Below are positions 25,460-33,001 of a DNA stretch of 36,489 nucleotides, piece by piece (within the stretch, counting starts at the first letter, position 1; the number at the start of each line of letters is the position of its first letter). The notes under the pieces are model-generated. The model saw only the letters and a list, made by a program, of their open reading frames with translations, was not told where the DNA came from and searched no databases. The translations under genes were made by a program, and so were the position numbers. Source of the stretch: CAZEIW01 sp964512305 (GTDB taxonomy: Bacteria; Pseudomonadota; Gammaproteobacteria; Burkholderiales; Burkholderiaceae_F); NCBI GenBank assembly GCA_964512305.1, contig CAZEIW010000070.1, forward strand, positions 1 to 36,489. Direction: 5' to 3'.

Positions 25460-25482
25460 AAAAAGGGGGCCGCCAGCCCCCC
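25460..25482 (-). terminator. Terminator-like hairpin in the rpsB-tsf gap
   Basis: Read on the minus strand: six G, a 7-nt loop (CTGGCGG), five C, then five T. A 5-bp all-GC stem with a U-tract is the minimal form of an intrinsic terminator. It lies 62 bp after the rpsB stop and 43 bp before the tsf start, so it probably terminates part of the transcripts and lets others through. As I recall, E. coli also has a partial terminator between rpsB and tsf. Confidence 0.6.
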
Positions 25483-25544
25483 GCCCGCCGCACCGCCCGG
25501 CAACGCCCGCCAGGCACCGGTGCCGGACCGCGCGCCCGCCACGC

Positions 25545-26300
25545 TCACGCCGGCCGGTCGTGTTCCTCGTCGACTTCGACGAACTCGTCGCCCGTCGCGG
25601 CGGCGACCACGTTCTGCAGGCCGGCCGCCTTGCCCTCCAGCACCGCGTCCGCGATCCCGCGGGTGTAGAGGCGAACCGCCCGGCTCGAGTCGTCGTTGCC
25701 CGGGATCACGTACGCGATGTCCTCGGGCGAGTGGTTGGTGTCGACGACGCCCACCACCGGGATGCCGAGCTTGGCCGCCTCGGCGACGGCGATCTTGTGA
25801 TAGCCGACGTCGACCACGAACAGCGCGTCGGGAAGCGCGTTCATGTCCTTGATGCCGCCGATCGACTTGTTCAGCTTGTCGACCTCGCGCTGGAAGTGCA
25901 GCGCTTCCTTCTTCGACATGCGCTCGCGGCCGCCCTCCTCGATCGTCTGCTCCATTTCCTTCAGGCGCTTGATCGAGGTCTTGATGGTCTTGAAGTTGGT
26001 CAGGAACCCGCCCAGCCAGCGCTGGTCGACGTACGGCATGGCCGCTCGGCGCGCCTCTTCGACGACGATCTCGCGCGCCTGGCGCTTGGTCCCGACGAAC
26101 AGCACGGTGCCGCGGTTCGACGCCAGCTGGCGCACGAAGCGGGTCGCCGCGTTGAACTGCTCGAGCGTGCGCTCGAGATTGATGATGTGGATCTTGTTCC
26201 GGTGACCGAAGATGAACGGCGCCATCTTCGGGTTCCAGAAACGGGTCTGGTGGCCGAAGTGCACTCCGGCTTCCAGCATCTGACGCATGGTCACGGACAT
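25545..26300 (-). CDS. rpsB: 30S ribosomal protein S2
   Basis: S2 sits on the back of the small ribosomal subunit and is among the last proteins to assemble. The 251-residue product has MRQMLEAGVHFGHQTRFWNP, FIFGHRNKIHIINLERTLEQ, VLFVGTKRQAREIV, QRWLGGFLTNFKTIKTSIKR, DALFVVDVGYHKIAVAEA and GIPVVGVVDTNHSPEDIAYV with NDDS after it. The ATG at 26300 has GGAG upstream; the longer frame from 26339 is leader sequence. It is the first gene of the long minus-strand train, with a promoter about 230 bp upstream. Confidence 0.98.
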   Translation of the reverse strand: MSVTMRQMLEAGVHFGHQTRFWNPKMAPFIFGHRNKIHIINLERTLEQFNAATRFVRQLASNRGTVLFVGTKRQAREIVVEEARRAAMPYVDQRWLGGFLTNFKTIKTSIKRLKEMEQTIEEGGRERMSKKEALHFQREVDKLNKSIGGIKDMNALPDALFVVDVGYHKIAVAEAAKLGIPVVGVVDTNHSPEDIAYVIPGNDDSSRAVRLYTRGIADAVLEGKAAGLQNVVAAATGDEFVEVDEEHDRPA

Positions 26301-26528
26301 TCGATATTTCTCCAAGGTTGGGTCTGACGCTACCGCCAAGTCAGCCCTCCCAGGTCGCGATTCCGTGCGGCCGGTTCGGGCACCCTGGTTCCGTTACCGG
26401 CGGTGCGCGAGATTTCGCGCCGGCCCGGAAGGCCCGGCCCCGAAAGGGGGTCCGGCCCTCGCTCGGCCCTCGACAAGCCTGGACCCGGCCCCACGATCGA
26501 TGTGGGTTCGCAGGTCGGCGCGATAAAG
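26301..26528 (-). promoter_or_regulatory. Long GC-rich rpsB leader, probably structured
   Basis: If the TATAAT at 26535-26540 is the rpsB -10 box, the mRNA has an untranslated leader of about 228 nt. It contains a small stem with CCCC/GGGG arms around a 4-nt loop (26438-26449) and flanking GGCCCGG/CCGGGCC repeats that allow longer alternative stems. S2 is known to repress its own operon in E. coli through the rpsB leader, so a similar role is plausible here. No known leader consensus could be checked. Confidence 0.4.
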
Positions 26529-26534
26529 CTGCGT

Positions 26535-26540
26535 ATTATA
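26535..26540 (-). promoter_or_regulatory. rpsB promoter -10 box
   Basis: A perfect TATAAT on the minus strand, in the only AT-rich spot of the 280-bp gap between the divergent rpsB and map. The -35 region at 17-bp spacing is CAAATG, a poor match. On the plus strand the same bases read TATTATAAC and could also serve map, so the element may drive both directions. Assignment rests on position and the consensus -10 only. Confidence 0.55.
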
Positions 26541-26580
26541 ACGTCACATTTGTCCCGCATTTGGACGCGGATGCCGCTCC

Positions 26581-27411
26581 ATGGCCATCGCCGTCAAGAC
26601 CCCCGCCGAAATCGAGAAAATGCGCATCGCCGGCCGCCTGGCAGCCGATGTGCTCGACTACATCGCGCCGTTCGTGAAACCGGGCGTGACCACGGGCGAG
26701 CTCGACCGCCTCTGCCATGAGTACATGGTCAACGTGCAGGGCACGATCCCCGCGCCGCTGAACTACGCGCCGCCCGGGTACCGGCCGTTCCCGAAAGCGA
26801 TCTGCACCTCGGTCAACCACCAGGTGTGCCACGGCATCCCGGGCGAGCGCGTGCTGCGCCACGGGGATATCGTCAACCTCGACATCACGGTGATCAAGGA
26901 CGGATTCCACGGCGACACCAGCCGCATGTTCTATGCCGGCGAGCCGTCGCTGGCGGCGCGCCGGCTGTGCGAGGTGACGTTCGAATGCATGTGGCACGGC
27001 ATCGCCGCCGTGCGGCCGGGCGGGCACCTCGGCGATATCGGCGCTGCGGTGCAGGCGCACGCGGAGAGGCACGGCTACAGCGTCGTGCGCGAGTTCTGCG
27101 GCCACGGCATCGGCCGCCGATTCCACGAAGAGCCGCAGGTGCTGCACTACGGCAAGCCCGGCACGCTCGACCAGGTGGCCCCGGGGATGATCTTCACCGT
27201 CGAACCGATGATCAACGCCGGACGGCGGGAGATCCGCGAACTGGCGGACGGCTGGACGATCGTGACCAAGGACCACAGCCTGTCGGCGCAATGGGAGCAC
27301 ACGGTGCTGGTCACCGAGACCGGCTTCGAGGTGCTGACACTGTCGCCGGTCTCGCCGCCTCCCGCCTTCATCAAGCTCGCGCCTGCGGCCGCCACGCTGG
27401 CGACGGTCTGA
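26581..27411 (+). CDS. map: Methionine aminopeptidase, type I
   Basis: Map removes the initiator methionine from new proteins. The 276-residue product has the pita-bread fold motifs, and all five metal ligands are present: Asp101 and Asp112 in LDITVIKDGFHGDTSRMF, His175 in CGHGIGRRFHEEP, Glu208 in FTVEPMIN and Glu239 in AQWEHTVLVTE. The substrate histidine in NHQVCHGIP is also present. The C-terminal LSPVSPPPAFIKLAPAAATL tail is about a dozen residues longer than in E. coli. It is divergent from rpsB and followed by glnD, the standard proteobacterial arrangement. Confidence 0.98.
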   Translation: MAIAVKTPAEIEKMRIAGRLAADVLDYIAPFVKPGVTTGELDRLCHEYMVNVQGTIPAPLNYAPPGYRPFPKAICTSVNHQVCHGIPGERVLRHGDIVNLDITVIKDGFHGDTSRMFYAGEPSLAARRLCEVTFECMWHGIAAVRPGGHLGDIGAAVQAHAERHGYSVVREFCGHGIGRRFHEEPQVLHYGKPGTLDQVAPGMIFTVEPMINAGRREIRELADGWTIVTKDHSLSAQWEHTVLVTETGFEVLTLSPVSPPPAFIKLAPAAATLATV

Positions 27412-27561
27412 GGCCCGCGGCCGTCCCGGCCGACCACGCCGGCCCTCAGGGGCCCGCCTCCTGGGGCGGGCGTGGATCCCCGGGGACTGCGCCCGCGGAC
27501 GACACCCGCTCATGGTTTGCCGGTCGGCGGGTTCCGGCCCTTCGCTGGCACAATCCCGCCC

Positions 27562-30117
27562 ATGAACGACCTCGGTTTCGCCTGGCGCGACGAGCTGCGC
27601 GCGCAGCGCGAGCAGGCGATCGTCGCCTTCCAGCACGGCGCACCCGTCCAGCGCCTGCTGGGCGGGCTGACACGCATCGCCGACCGCTTCGTCCGGCGCG
27701 GAGCCGCGCAATCGGGCGTGGCCCGCTTCGCCGCGGTGATCGCGGTCGGCGGCTACGGCCGCGCCGAGCTCTTTCCGCATTCCGACGTCGATCTTCTGAT
27801 CATTCCGCGCGGAGCGCCCGATGCGGCCCAGCAGGCGCGGATCGAATCGCTGGTGCGGATGCTGTGGGACATGGGGCTTGCGATCGGGCACGCGGTCCGC
27901 ACGGTGGCCGAATGCCGCCAGGAGGCCGCCGGCGACGCGACCGTGATGACTTCGATGCTGGAATCGCGCCTGGTCGCCGGGCCGCGCTCCGCATTCGAGG
28001 CCTTCGAGCTCGCGCTCTCCGAGGTCCTCGATGCGCGCACGTTCTTCCGCGCCAAGATGCTCGAGCAGCAGCAGCGCCACACCAAGTTCGAGGAGACGCC
28101 GTACTCGCTCGAGCCGAACTGCAAGGAAAGCCCCGGCGGCCTGCGCGACCTGCAGGTGCTGCTGTGGGTGGCGCGCGCGGCGCACCTGGGCGCTTCCTGG
28201 GACGATCTGACCCGGGGCGGGCTGCTGACGGACGAGGAATGCGCGGTGCTCAAGCGCACCGAGCGCACGCTCAAGTCGATGCGCGCCCACCTGCACGTGG
28301 TCGCCGGACGCCGCGAGGACCGGCTGGTCTTCGACGTGCAGCAGCCGGTCGCGGCCGCCATGGGGATGCGCGCGAGCGCCAACCGCCGCGCCAGCGAGGC
28401 GCTGATGCAGACCTACTATCGCGCGGCCAAGACCATCAGCCAGCTCAACACGCTGGTGCTGCTGAGCGTCGAGCAGCGCCTGCTGCCGCGCGATGCCGCC
28501 GCCGCGCCGGTGCCGCTCGACCCGGTGTTCGTCGCCGCGGGCGAGCTGCTGGACATCGCCGACGACTCGGTGCTCGAGCGCGAGCCTTCGGCGATCATGC
28601 GCGCGTTCCTGATGCAGCAGCGCCACCCCGAGCTCAAGGGCATGTCGCCGCGCCTGCTGCGGGCGATCTGGCACGCCCGCTTCCAGATCCGCGAGCCGTT
28701 CCGGCGCGACCCCGCCAACCGCGCGACCTTCCTGGCGATCCTGCGGCAGCCGCGCGGCGTGGTGCACACGCTGCGGCGCATGAACCAGTGGTCGGTGCTC
28801 GGCCGCTACCTGCCGGTGTTCCGGCGCATCGTGGGGCAGATGCAGCACGACCTGTTCCACGCGTACACGGTCGACCAGCACATCCTGATGGTCGTGCGCA
28901 ACCTGCGGCGCTTCACGCTGGCCGAGTTCGCGCACGAATACCCGCTGTGCAGCCAGCTGATCGCCGATTTCGACCAGCCCTGGCTGCTCTACGTCGCGGC
29001 GCTGTTCCACGACATCGCCAAGGGCCGCGGCGGCGACCACAGCCGCCTCGGCACCCGCGATGCGCGGCGCTTCTGCCGCGCGCACGGCCTGTCTCGCGCC
29101 GATGCCGACCTGGTCGCATTCCTGGTGGAGCACCACCTGACGATGTCGCAGGTCGGGCAGAAGCAGGACCTCGCCGACCCGAACGTGATCGACCGCTTCG
29201 CGCGACTGGTCGGAACCGACCGCCGGCTGGTCGCCCTGTACCTGCTGACCGTGGCCGACATCCGCGGCACCAGCCCGAAGGTCTGGAACGCCTGGAAGGC
29301 GCGCCTGCTGGAGGACCTGTTCCGCCTCACCCGGCGCGCGCTCGGCGGCGAGGCCCAGCCGGCCAACGCCGAGCTCGAGGGCCGCAAGCGGGAGGCTCTG
29401 CGCATCCTGCGGCTGTACGGGCTGTCGCCCACCGCCCACGAACCGCTGTGGCGCGAGCTCGACGTCGTCTATTTCCTTCGCCACGCAGCCCAGGATATCG
29501 CCTGGCACACGCGGGCACTGCTCGTGCACGTGCAGACCGAGAGGCCTGTCGTGCGCACGCGGCTTGCGCCGGCCGGCGAAGGGGTCGAGGTCCTGCTGTA
29601 CGTGCGCGACCAGCGCGATCTGTTCGCGCGCGCCTGCGGCTACTTCGACAGCCGCAACCTGAGCATCCTGGACGCGAAGATCCACACGACGCGACACGGG
29701 TTCGCGCTCGACACGTTCCTGGTGACCGACAACGGCCGCGCCGGCCATTTCCGCGACCTGCTCGAAGGGATCGAGCGCGAGCTCACCGACTGGATCGCGC
29801 GCCGGGTCGAGCTGCCGGGGCCGGTCAAGGGCCGCCTGTCGCGCCAGTCGCGCCACTTCCCGGTGTCGCCGGCGGTCCACCTGCAGCCCGACGAAGGCGG
29901 GCACTACATGCTGTCGCTGGTGGCGACGGACCGCATCGGCCTGCTGTACGCGGTCGCGCGCGTGCTGGCCCAGCACGGCGTCAACGTGCACACGGCGAAG
30001 ATCCTGACGCTGGGCGAGCGCGCCGAGGACGTGTTCCTGATCGACAGCCCGGCGCTGGACCGGGCGCGCGAGCAGCTGCACCTGGAGAGCGACCTGCTGG
30101 AAGCGCTGGCGCCGTGA
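27562..30117 (+). CDS. glnD: Bifunctional PII uridylyltransferase/uridylyl-removing enzyme
   Basis: GlnD adds UMP to the PII signal protein when glutamine is low and removes it when glutamine is high, controlling nitrogen metabolism. The 851-residue product has the nucleotidyltransferase site GGYGRAELFPHSDVDLL (residues 63-79; Asp75 and Asp77), a central helical domain, the HD hydrolase domain (LFHDIAKGRGGDHS; His483, Asp484) and two C-terminal ACT domains that sense glutamine. The ACT domains start near LLYVRDQRDLFARA and YMLSLVATDRIGLLYAVARV. The ATG at 27562 is the family start; an ATG at 27472 would add an unrelated extension. The 150 bp after map hold no terminator I can see. Confidence 0.97.
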   Translation: MNDLGFAWRDELRAQREQAIVAFQHGAPVQRLLGGLTRIADRFVRRGAAQSGVARFAAVIAVGGYGRAELFPHSDVDLLIIPRGAPDAAQQARIESLVRMLWDMGLAIGHAVRTVAECRQEAAGDATVMTSMLESRLVAGPRSAFEAFELALSEVLDARTFFRAKMLEQQQRHTKFEETPYSLEPNCKESPGGLRDLQVLLWVARAAHLGASWDDLTRGGLLTDEECAVLKRTERTLKSMRAHLHVVAGRREDRLVFDVQQPVAAAMGMRASANRRASEALMQTYYRAAKTISQLNTLVLLSVEQRLLPRDAAAAPVPLDPVFVAAGELLDIADDSVLEREPSAIMRAFLMQQRHPELKGMSPRLLRAIWHARFQIREPFRRDPANRATFLAILRQPRGVVHTLRRMNQWSVLGRYLPVFRRIVGQMQHDLFHAYTVDQHILMVVRNLRRFTLAEFAHEYPLCSQLIADFDQPWLLYVAALFHDIAKGRGGDHSRLGTRDARRFCRAHGLSRADADLVAFLVEHHLTMSQVGQKQDLADPNVIDRFARLVGTDRRLVALYLLTVADIRGTSPKVWNAWKARLLEDLFRLTRRALGGEAQPANAELEGRKREALRILRLYGLSPTAHEPLWRELDVVYFLRHAAQDIAWHTRALLVHVQTERPVVRTRLAPAGEGVEVLLYVRDQRDLFARACGYFDSRNLSILDAKIHTTRHGFALDTFLVTDNGRAGHFRDLLEGIERELTDWIARRVELPGPVKGRLSRQSRHFPVSPAVHLQPDEGGHYMLSLVATDRIGLLYAVARVLAQHGVNVHTAKILTLGERAEDVFLIDSPALDRAREQLHLESDLLEALAP

Positions 30118-30150
30118 ACGCTTCCGGCCTGGGGCCGCCGCTCGAAAAGA

Positions 30151-30200
30151 TGTAACGAAGTGTCAGGTCCGATCACCGCCGCGGCCTGGCGGACGTTACA
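30151..30200. promoter_or_regulatory. TGTAACG/CGTTACA inverted repeat upstream of DUF3300 gene
   Basis: TGTAACG (30151-30157) and CGTTACA (30194-30200) are perfect inverted 7-bp copies, 36 bp apart, in the 112-bp gap before the DUF3300 gene. The left copy is followed at a 10-bp step by TGTCAG, so it could also be one half of a direct-repeat site for a response regulator. This is a candidate operator or promoter region only. Confidence 0.35.
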
Positions 30201-30229
30201 CGCTCGTAGAGCCTCGCCTGGAGCAGGCC

Positions 30230-31531
30230 ATGAGATTGCAATCGCGCATCGTCAGGTTGATTCTGGGCATCGCCGTCCTGGCCACGGTGATTCCCCCGCA
30301 GGCCGGCGCACAGACACCGCCGCCGCCTCCGTCAGGGGCGCCCCCACCGCCCCCGCCGCCGCCCGGCAGCGCGCCGCTCCCGGCGCCGCAACTCGATCAG
30401 CTGCTCGCTCCGATCGCCCTGTATCCGGACCCGCTGCTGGCGCAGGTCCTGATGGCGGCCACGTATCCGCTCGAGATCGTGCTTGCCGACCGCTGGCTCC
30501 AGGATCCCTATCACGCCGCGCTGCGCGGCGAGCAGCTGAGCGCCGCGCTCGAGGCACAACCCTGGGATCCCAGCGTCAAGTCGCTCGTGCCCTTTCCGCG
30601 CGTCCTCGGCATGATGAACGACAACCTGACGTGGACCGAGCAGCTCGGCGACGCTTTCCTGGCGGACCAGGCCGCGGTGACCGACTCCGTGCAGCGCCTG
30701 CGCCAGCAGGCCCGGGCCGCGGGCCGGCTGCAGTCGACGCCGCAGGAGATCGTCTCGGAGCAGGGGCAGCTTGTCACGATCGAACCGCCCAATCCGGAGG
30801 TGGTCTATGTTCCGGTCTACGATCCGGGAGTGGTCTACGGCCCGTGGCTCTACCCGGACTATCCGCCGTACGACTTTGCCGGATATTTCGGCGATGTGAC
30901 GATCGGCGGCTTCGGGTTCGGGTGGGTGGGCGTCGGCATCATCGCGCCGCTCTGGGGATGGTGCCGTTGGGACTGGCATCGCCGTCGTATCGACGTCGAC
31001 GACCGGTTCAACGACATCGACCGCCACCGGCACCCCGTCACCCCCGGCCCGTGGCATCACGACCCCGGCCATCGTGATGGCGTCCCCTACCGCGATCCTC
31101 GCACCCGGGCGATCTTCCAGGGCGAACGCGCGGCACCCGACGCCCGCAGAGGCGTCCGCGGCTATCCGCCCCCCGCAGCGGCACCGTCCGCGGAACCCGG
31201 GATGAAGCGCAGACCGGCGCCGCCCGCGCCGGCGCAGGCCCCGACACACCGGGTGCCGCCCCCGCCCGCTCCACTGGCCGACGCGCCCCGGCGGGCACCC
31301 GCTCCACCGGCCAACCCGCCCCGCCCGGCACCCGCTCCGCCGGCCGAGTCGTTCCACCGCGCGCCGCCGCCACCGCCGATGGCGCCGCGGCGAGCACCGG
31401 CTCCGCCGCCGACCTTCGAATCCTTCGGACGAGGTTCCGAAGTCCGCGCCCAGGCCGAGCGAGGGCATGAGAGCCGCCAGTCCGTGCCGGCAGCTGCCGG
31501 CCGCGCGAACAGCGGCAGGGAGCGTCGATGA
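30230..31531 (+). CDS. DUF3300 family secreted protein
   Basis: A 433-residue DUF3300 protein of unknown function. It has a signal peptide (MRLQSRIVRLILGIAVLATV, cleavage near AGAQT), a proline-rich linker, then the conserved domain with LDQLLAPIALYPDPLLAQVL, AATYPLEIVLADRWLQD, WDPSVKSLVPFPRVLGMMN and PNPEVVYVPVYDPGVVYGPW. A Trp- and His-rich segment follows (GWCRWDWHRRRIDVDDRFND). The last 130 residues are low-complexity proline-alanine with little structure, so the protein may be surface- or wall-associated. The ATG at 30230 has GGAG 6 nt upstream. Its stop overlaps the DUF2950 start as ATGA; the two families are often paired. Confidence 0.9.
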   Translation: MRLQSRIVRLILGIAVLATVIPPQAGAQTPPPPPSGAPPPPPPPPGSAPLPAPQLDQLLAPIALYPDPLLAQVLMAATYPLEIVLADRWLQDPYHAALRGEQLSAALEAQPWDPSVKSLVPFPRVLGMMNDNLTWTEQLGDAFLADQAAVTDSVQRLRQQARAAGRLQSTPQEIVSEQGQLVTIEPPNPEVVYVPVYDPGVVYGPWLYPDYPPYDFAGYFGDVTIGGFGFGWVGVGIIAPLWGWCRWDWHRRRIDVDDRFNDIDRHRHPVTPGPWHHDPGHRDGVPYRDPRTRAIFQGERAAPDARRGVRGYPPPAAAPSAEPGMKRRPAPPAPAQAPTHRVPPPPAPLADAPRRAPAPPANPPRPAPAPPAESFHRAPPPPPMAPRRAPAPPPTFESFGRGSEVRAQAERGHESRQSVPAAAGRANSGRERR

Positions 31532-32457
31532 ACAGGGCGACGTGTATCCGATCGACAGTGATCGCCGTCCTGTCGCTCACGACGGTCCCGCTTGCGGCCG
31601 TTCATGCGGCCGAGGCGGGCCAGCAGGCTTTCGTAACGCCGGAACAGGCGGCCGATGCGCTCGCCGCCGCGTGGCGCGCCGGCGGCCGGGCGGAGCTTTT
31701 GAGGATCTTCGGCCCCGCGGGCGTGAAGCTGGTCGTATCCGGCGATCGCGTCGCGGAGAAGGCGGCCCGGACCCGGCTGGCCTCCGAGTACGAGGCCCGG
31801 CATCGGGTCGAATACGACGGCGAACAGCGGGCGGTGCTGCTGATCGGCGCTGACGAGTTCCCGTATCCGATCCCGCTCGTGAGGCGGGCCGGCGCATGGA
31901 TCTTCGACACGCAAGCCGGCGCGCAGGAAATTCTGGACCGGCGCATCGGGCGAAACGAGTTGAACGCGATCGAGGTCTGCCGTGCCTATGTCGAGGCGCA
32001 GCGCGACTACGCGTCGAAGGACCGCCTCGGCGATGGATTGCGCGAGTTTGCGACCCGCATCTCGAGCACCGACGGCCGGCATGACGGGCTGTACTGGCCG
32101 GCCGCGGAAGGCGGAGAGGAAAGTCCGTTCGGCCCGCTGATCGCGGGCGCGGAGGCCGAGGGCTACCAGGCCGCGAGCGTAGGCGCGCGCGCGCCATACC
32201 ACGGATATGTCTACCGGATACTGACACGCCAGGGCGCAAACGCCCCCGGCGGGCAATCGGACTACATGGCGAACGGCCACATGACGCGCGGCTTCGCGCT
32301 CGTCGCCTTTCCCGCGCAGTACGGGAATTCCGGCGTCATGACCTTCATCGTCAATCAGGACGGGATCGTGTTCGAGAAGAACCTGGGTCCGGACACCGCG
32401 GCCCTCGCCCGCCGGATCGACAGCTACGACCCGGACTCGACCTGGAAGATTCCTTGA
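31528..32457 (+). CDS. DUF2950 family secreted protein
   Basis: A 309-residue DUF2950 protein of unknown function with a signal peptide (cleavage near VHAAE) and a mature domain of about 280 residues. Family marks are in the C-terminal half: YHGYVYRILTRQGANAPGG, ARGFALVAFPA-like TRGFALVAFPAQYGNSGVMT, FIVNQDGIVFEKNLGPDTAA and the end DPDSTWKIP. It starts inside the end of the DUF3300 gene (4-bp ATGA overlap) and ends overlapping the next small gene (TGATG), so all three are likely made from one mRNA. Both DUF proteins should act in the periplasm or outside the cell, perhaps as a complex; that is inference. Confidence 0.92.
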   Translation: MNRATCIRSTVIAVLSLTTVPLAAVHAAEAGQQAFVTPEQAADALAAAWRAGGRAELLRIFGPAGVKLVVSGDRVAEKAARTRLASEYEARHRVEYDGEQRAVLLIGADEFPYPIPLVRRAGAWIFDTQAGAQEILDRRIGRNELNAIEVCRAYVEAQRDYASKDRLGDGLREFATRISSTDGRHDGLYWPAAEGGEESPFGPLIAGAEAEGYQAASVGARAPYHGYVYRILTRQGANAPGGQSDYMANGHMTRGFALVAFPAQYGNSGVMTFIVNQDGIVFEKNLGPDTAALARRIDSYDPDSTWKIP

Positions 32458-32741
32458 TGCGCAAGTACGAGAAGCAGCGATTTGCCGACCAGTCGATCGT
32501 CATCGACGGCAACCACTACGTCGCCTGCGAGTTCGTTCGCTGCCGGATCCAGTTCTCCGGGGGCAGCCTGCCGAAGCTGATCGACAACTCGTTCACCGAT
32601 TGCAGCTTCGTGTTCGACGGAGCGGCGGCCCGAACGGTCCAGTTCATGACCGCTCTCTACGGCGGCGGCGGGAAGGACCTGATCGAGACCACGTTCGAAA
32701 GCATTCGCGGAAAGCCGGCGGGGGGACTGCGCCTGCAGTAA
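32457..32741 (+). CDS. Small cytoplasmic protein of unknown function
   Basis: A 94-residue protein with no signal peptide. It begins MRKYEKQRFADQSIVIDGNH and continues with short alternating strands (FVRCRIQFSGG, FTDCSFVFDGAAARTVQF), a pattern resembling a single pentapeptide-like or beta-helix segment. Similar short proteins annotated as hypothetical are widespread as I recall, but I cannot name a function. The ATG at 32457 shares a base with the DUF2950 stop (TGATG), so it looks translationally coupled as the third gene of the cassette. The frame stays open after the TAA stop into the repeat-encoding frame described next. Confidence 0.75.
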   Translation: MRKYEKQRFADQSIVIDGNHYVACEFVRCRIQFSGGSLPKLIDNSFTDCSFVFDGAAARTVQFMTALYGGGGKDLIETTFESIRGKPAGGLRLQ

Positions 32742-32789
32742 GCGGCCCACCGCGGACCTCCGCGGCGCCAGCCCACGGTCGTCGGGGCC

Positions 32790-32927
32790 GTGAACGTCAC
32801 GGGGGCCACCGTGGTGACGGCCGCCAGCGTGCAGGCGGCGGGCAGCGTGCTGGCTGCCGGGAGCGTCGTCGCCGCAGGAAGCATCGTCAACGGCAGCGCC
32901 TACGCTTCGTCCACGGTGCTGGCCTGA
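32790..32927 (+). CDS. Possible 45-residue repeat peptide
   Basis: A short reading frame from GTG (32790) to TGA (32927), in the same frame as the preceding gene and 48 bp after its stop. It encodes VNVTGATVVTAASV, then three hexapeptides SVQAAG, SVLAAG and SVVAAG, then SIVNGSAYASSTVLA. The three 18-bp units differ mainly at third codon positions, which suggests selection on protein. The opposite-strand frame has the same third-position alignment and encodes LPAATT-type repeats (32657-32890), so the coding strand is not settled. No good ribosome site precedes the GTG. It could be a small beta-helix peptide, the remnant of a longer gene, or non-coding repeat DNA. Confidence 0.35.
   Translation: MNVTGATVVTAASVQAAGSVLAAGSVVAAGSIVNGSAYASSTVLA
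32826..32879. repeat. Three imperfect 18-bp tandem repeats
   Basis: Units at 32826-32843, 32844-32861 and 32862-32879, each beginning AGCGT and encoding Ser-Val-x-Ala-Ala-Gly on the plus strand. A partial fourth unit follows. Differences between units are mostly synonymous on either strand. Confidence 0.8.
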
Positions 32928-33001
32928 GATCTGCAGCCGATCGCCTCCGGCTGCATCGCAGGCGGGCGTCCACCTGCCATCGGCACCCCGGACCGGTGCC
33001 G

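Noticed and set aside
27546..27563. TGGCAC...GC resembling a sigma-54 promoter before glnD
   Set aside because: The GG-GC spacing is one base short and transcription would start inside the coding region.
26536..30081. 1181-codon minus-strand open frame opposite map and glnD
   Set aside because: Antisense artefact covering two well-supported genes and the gap between them.
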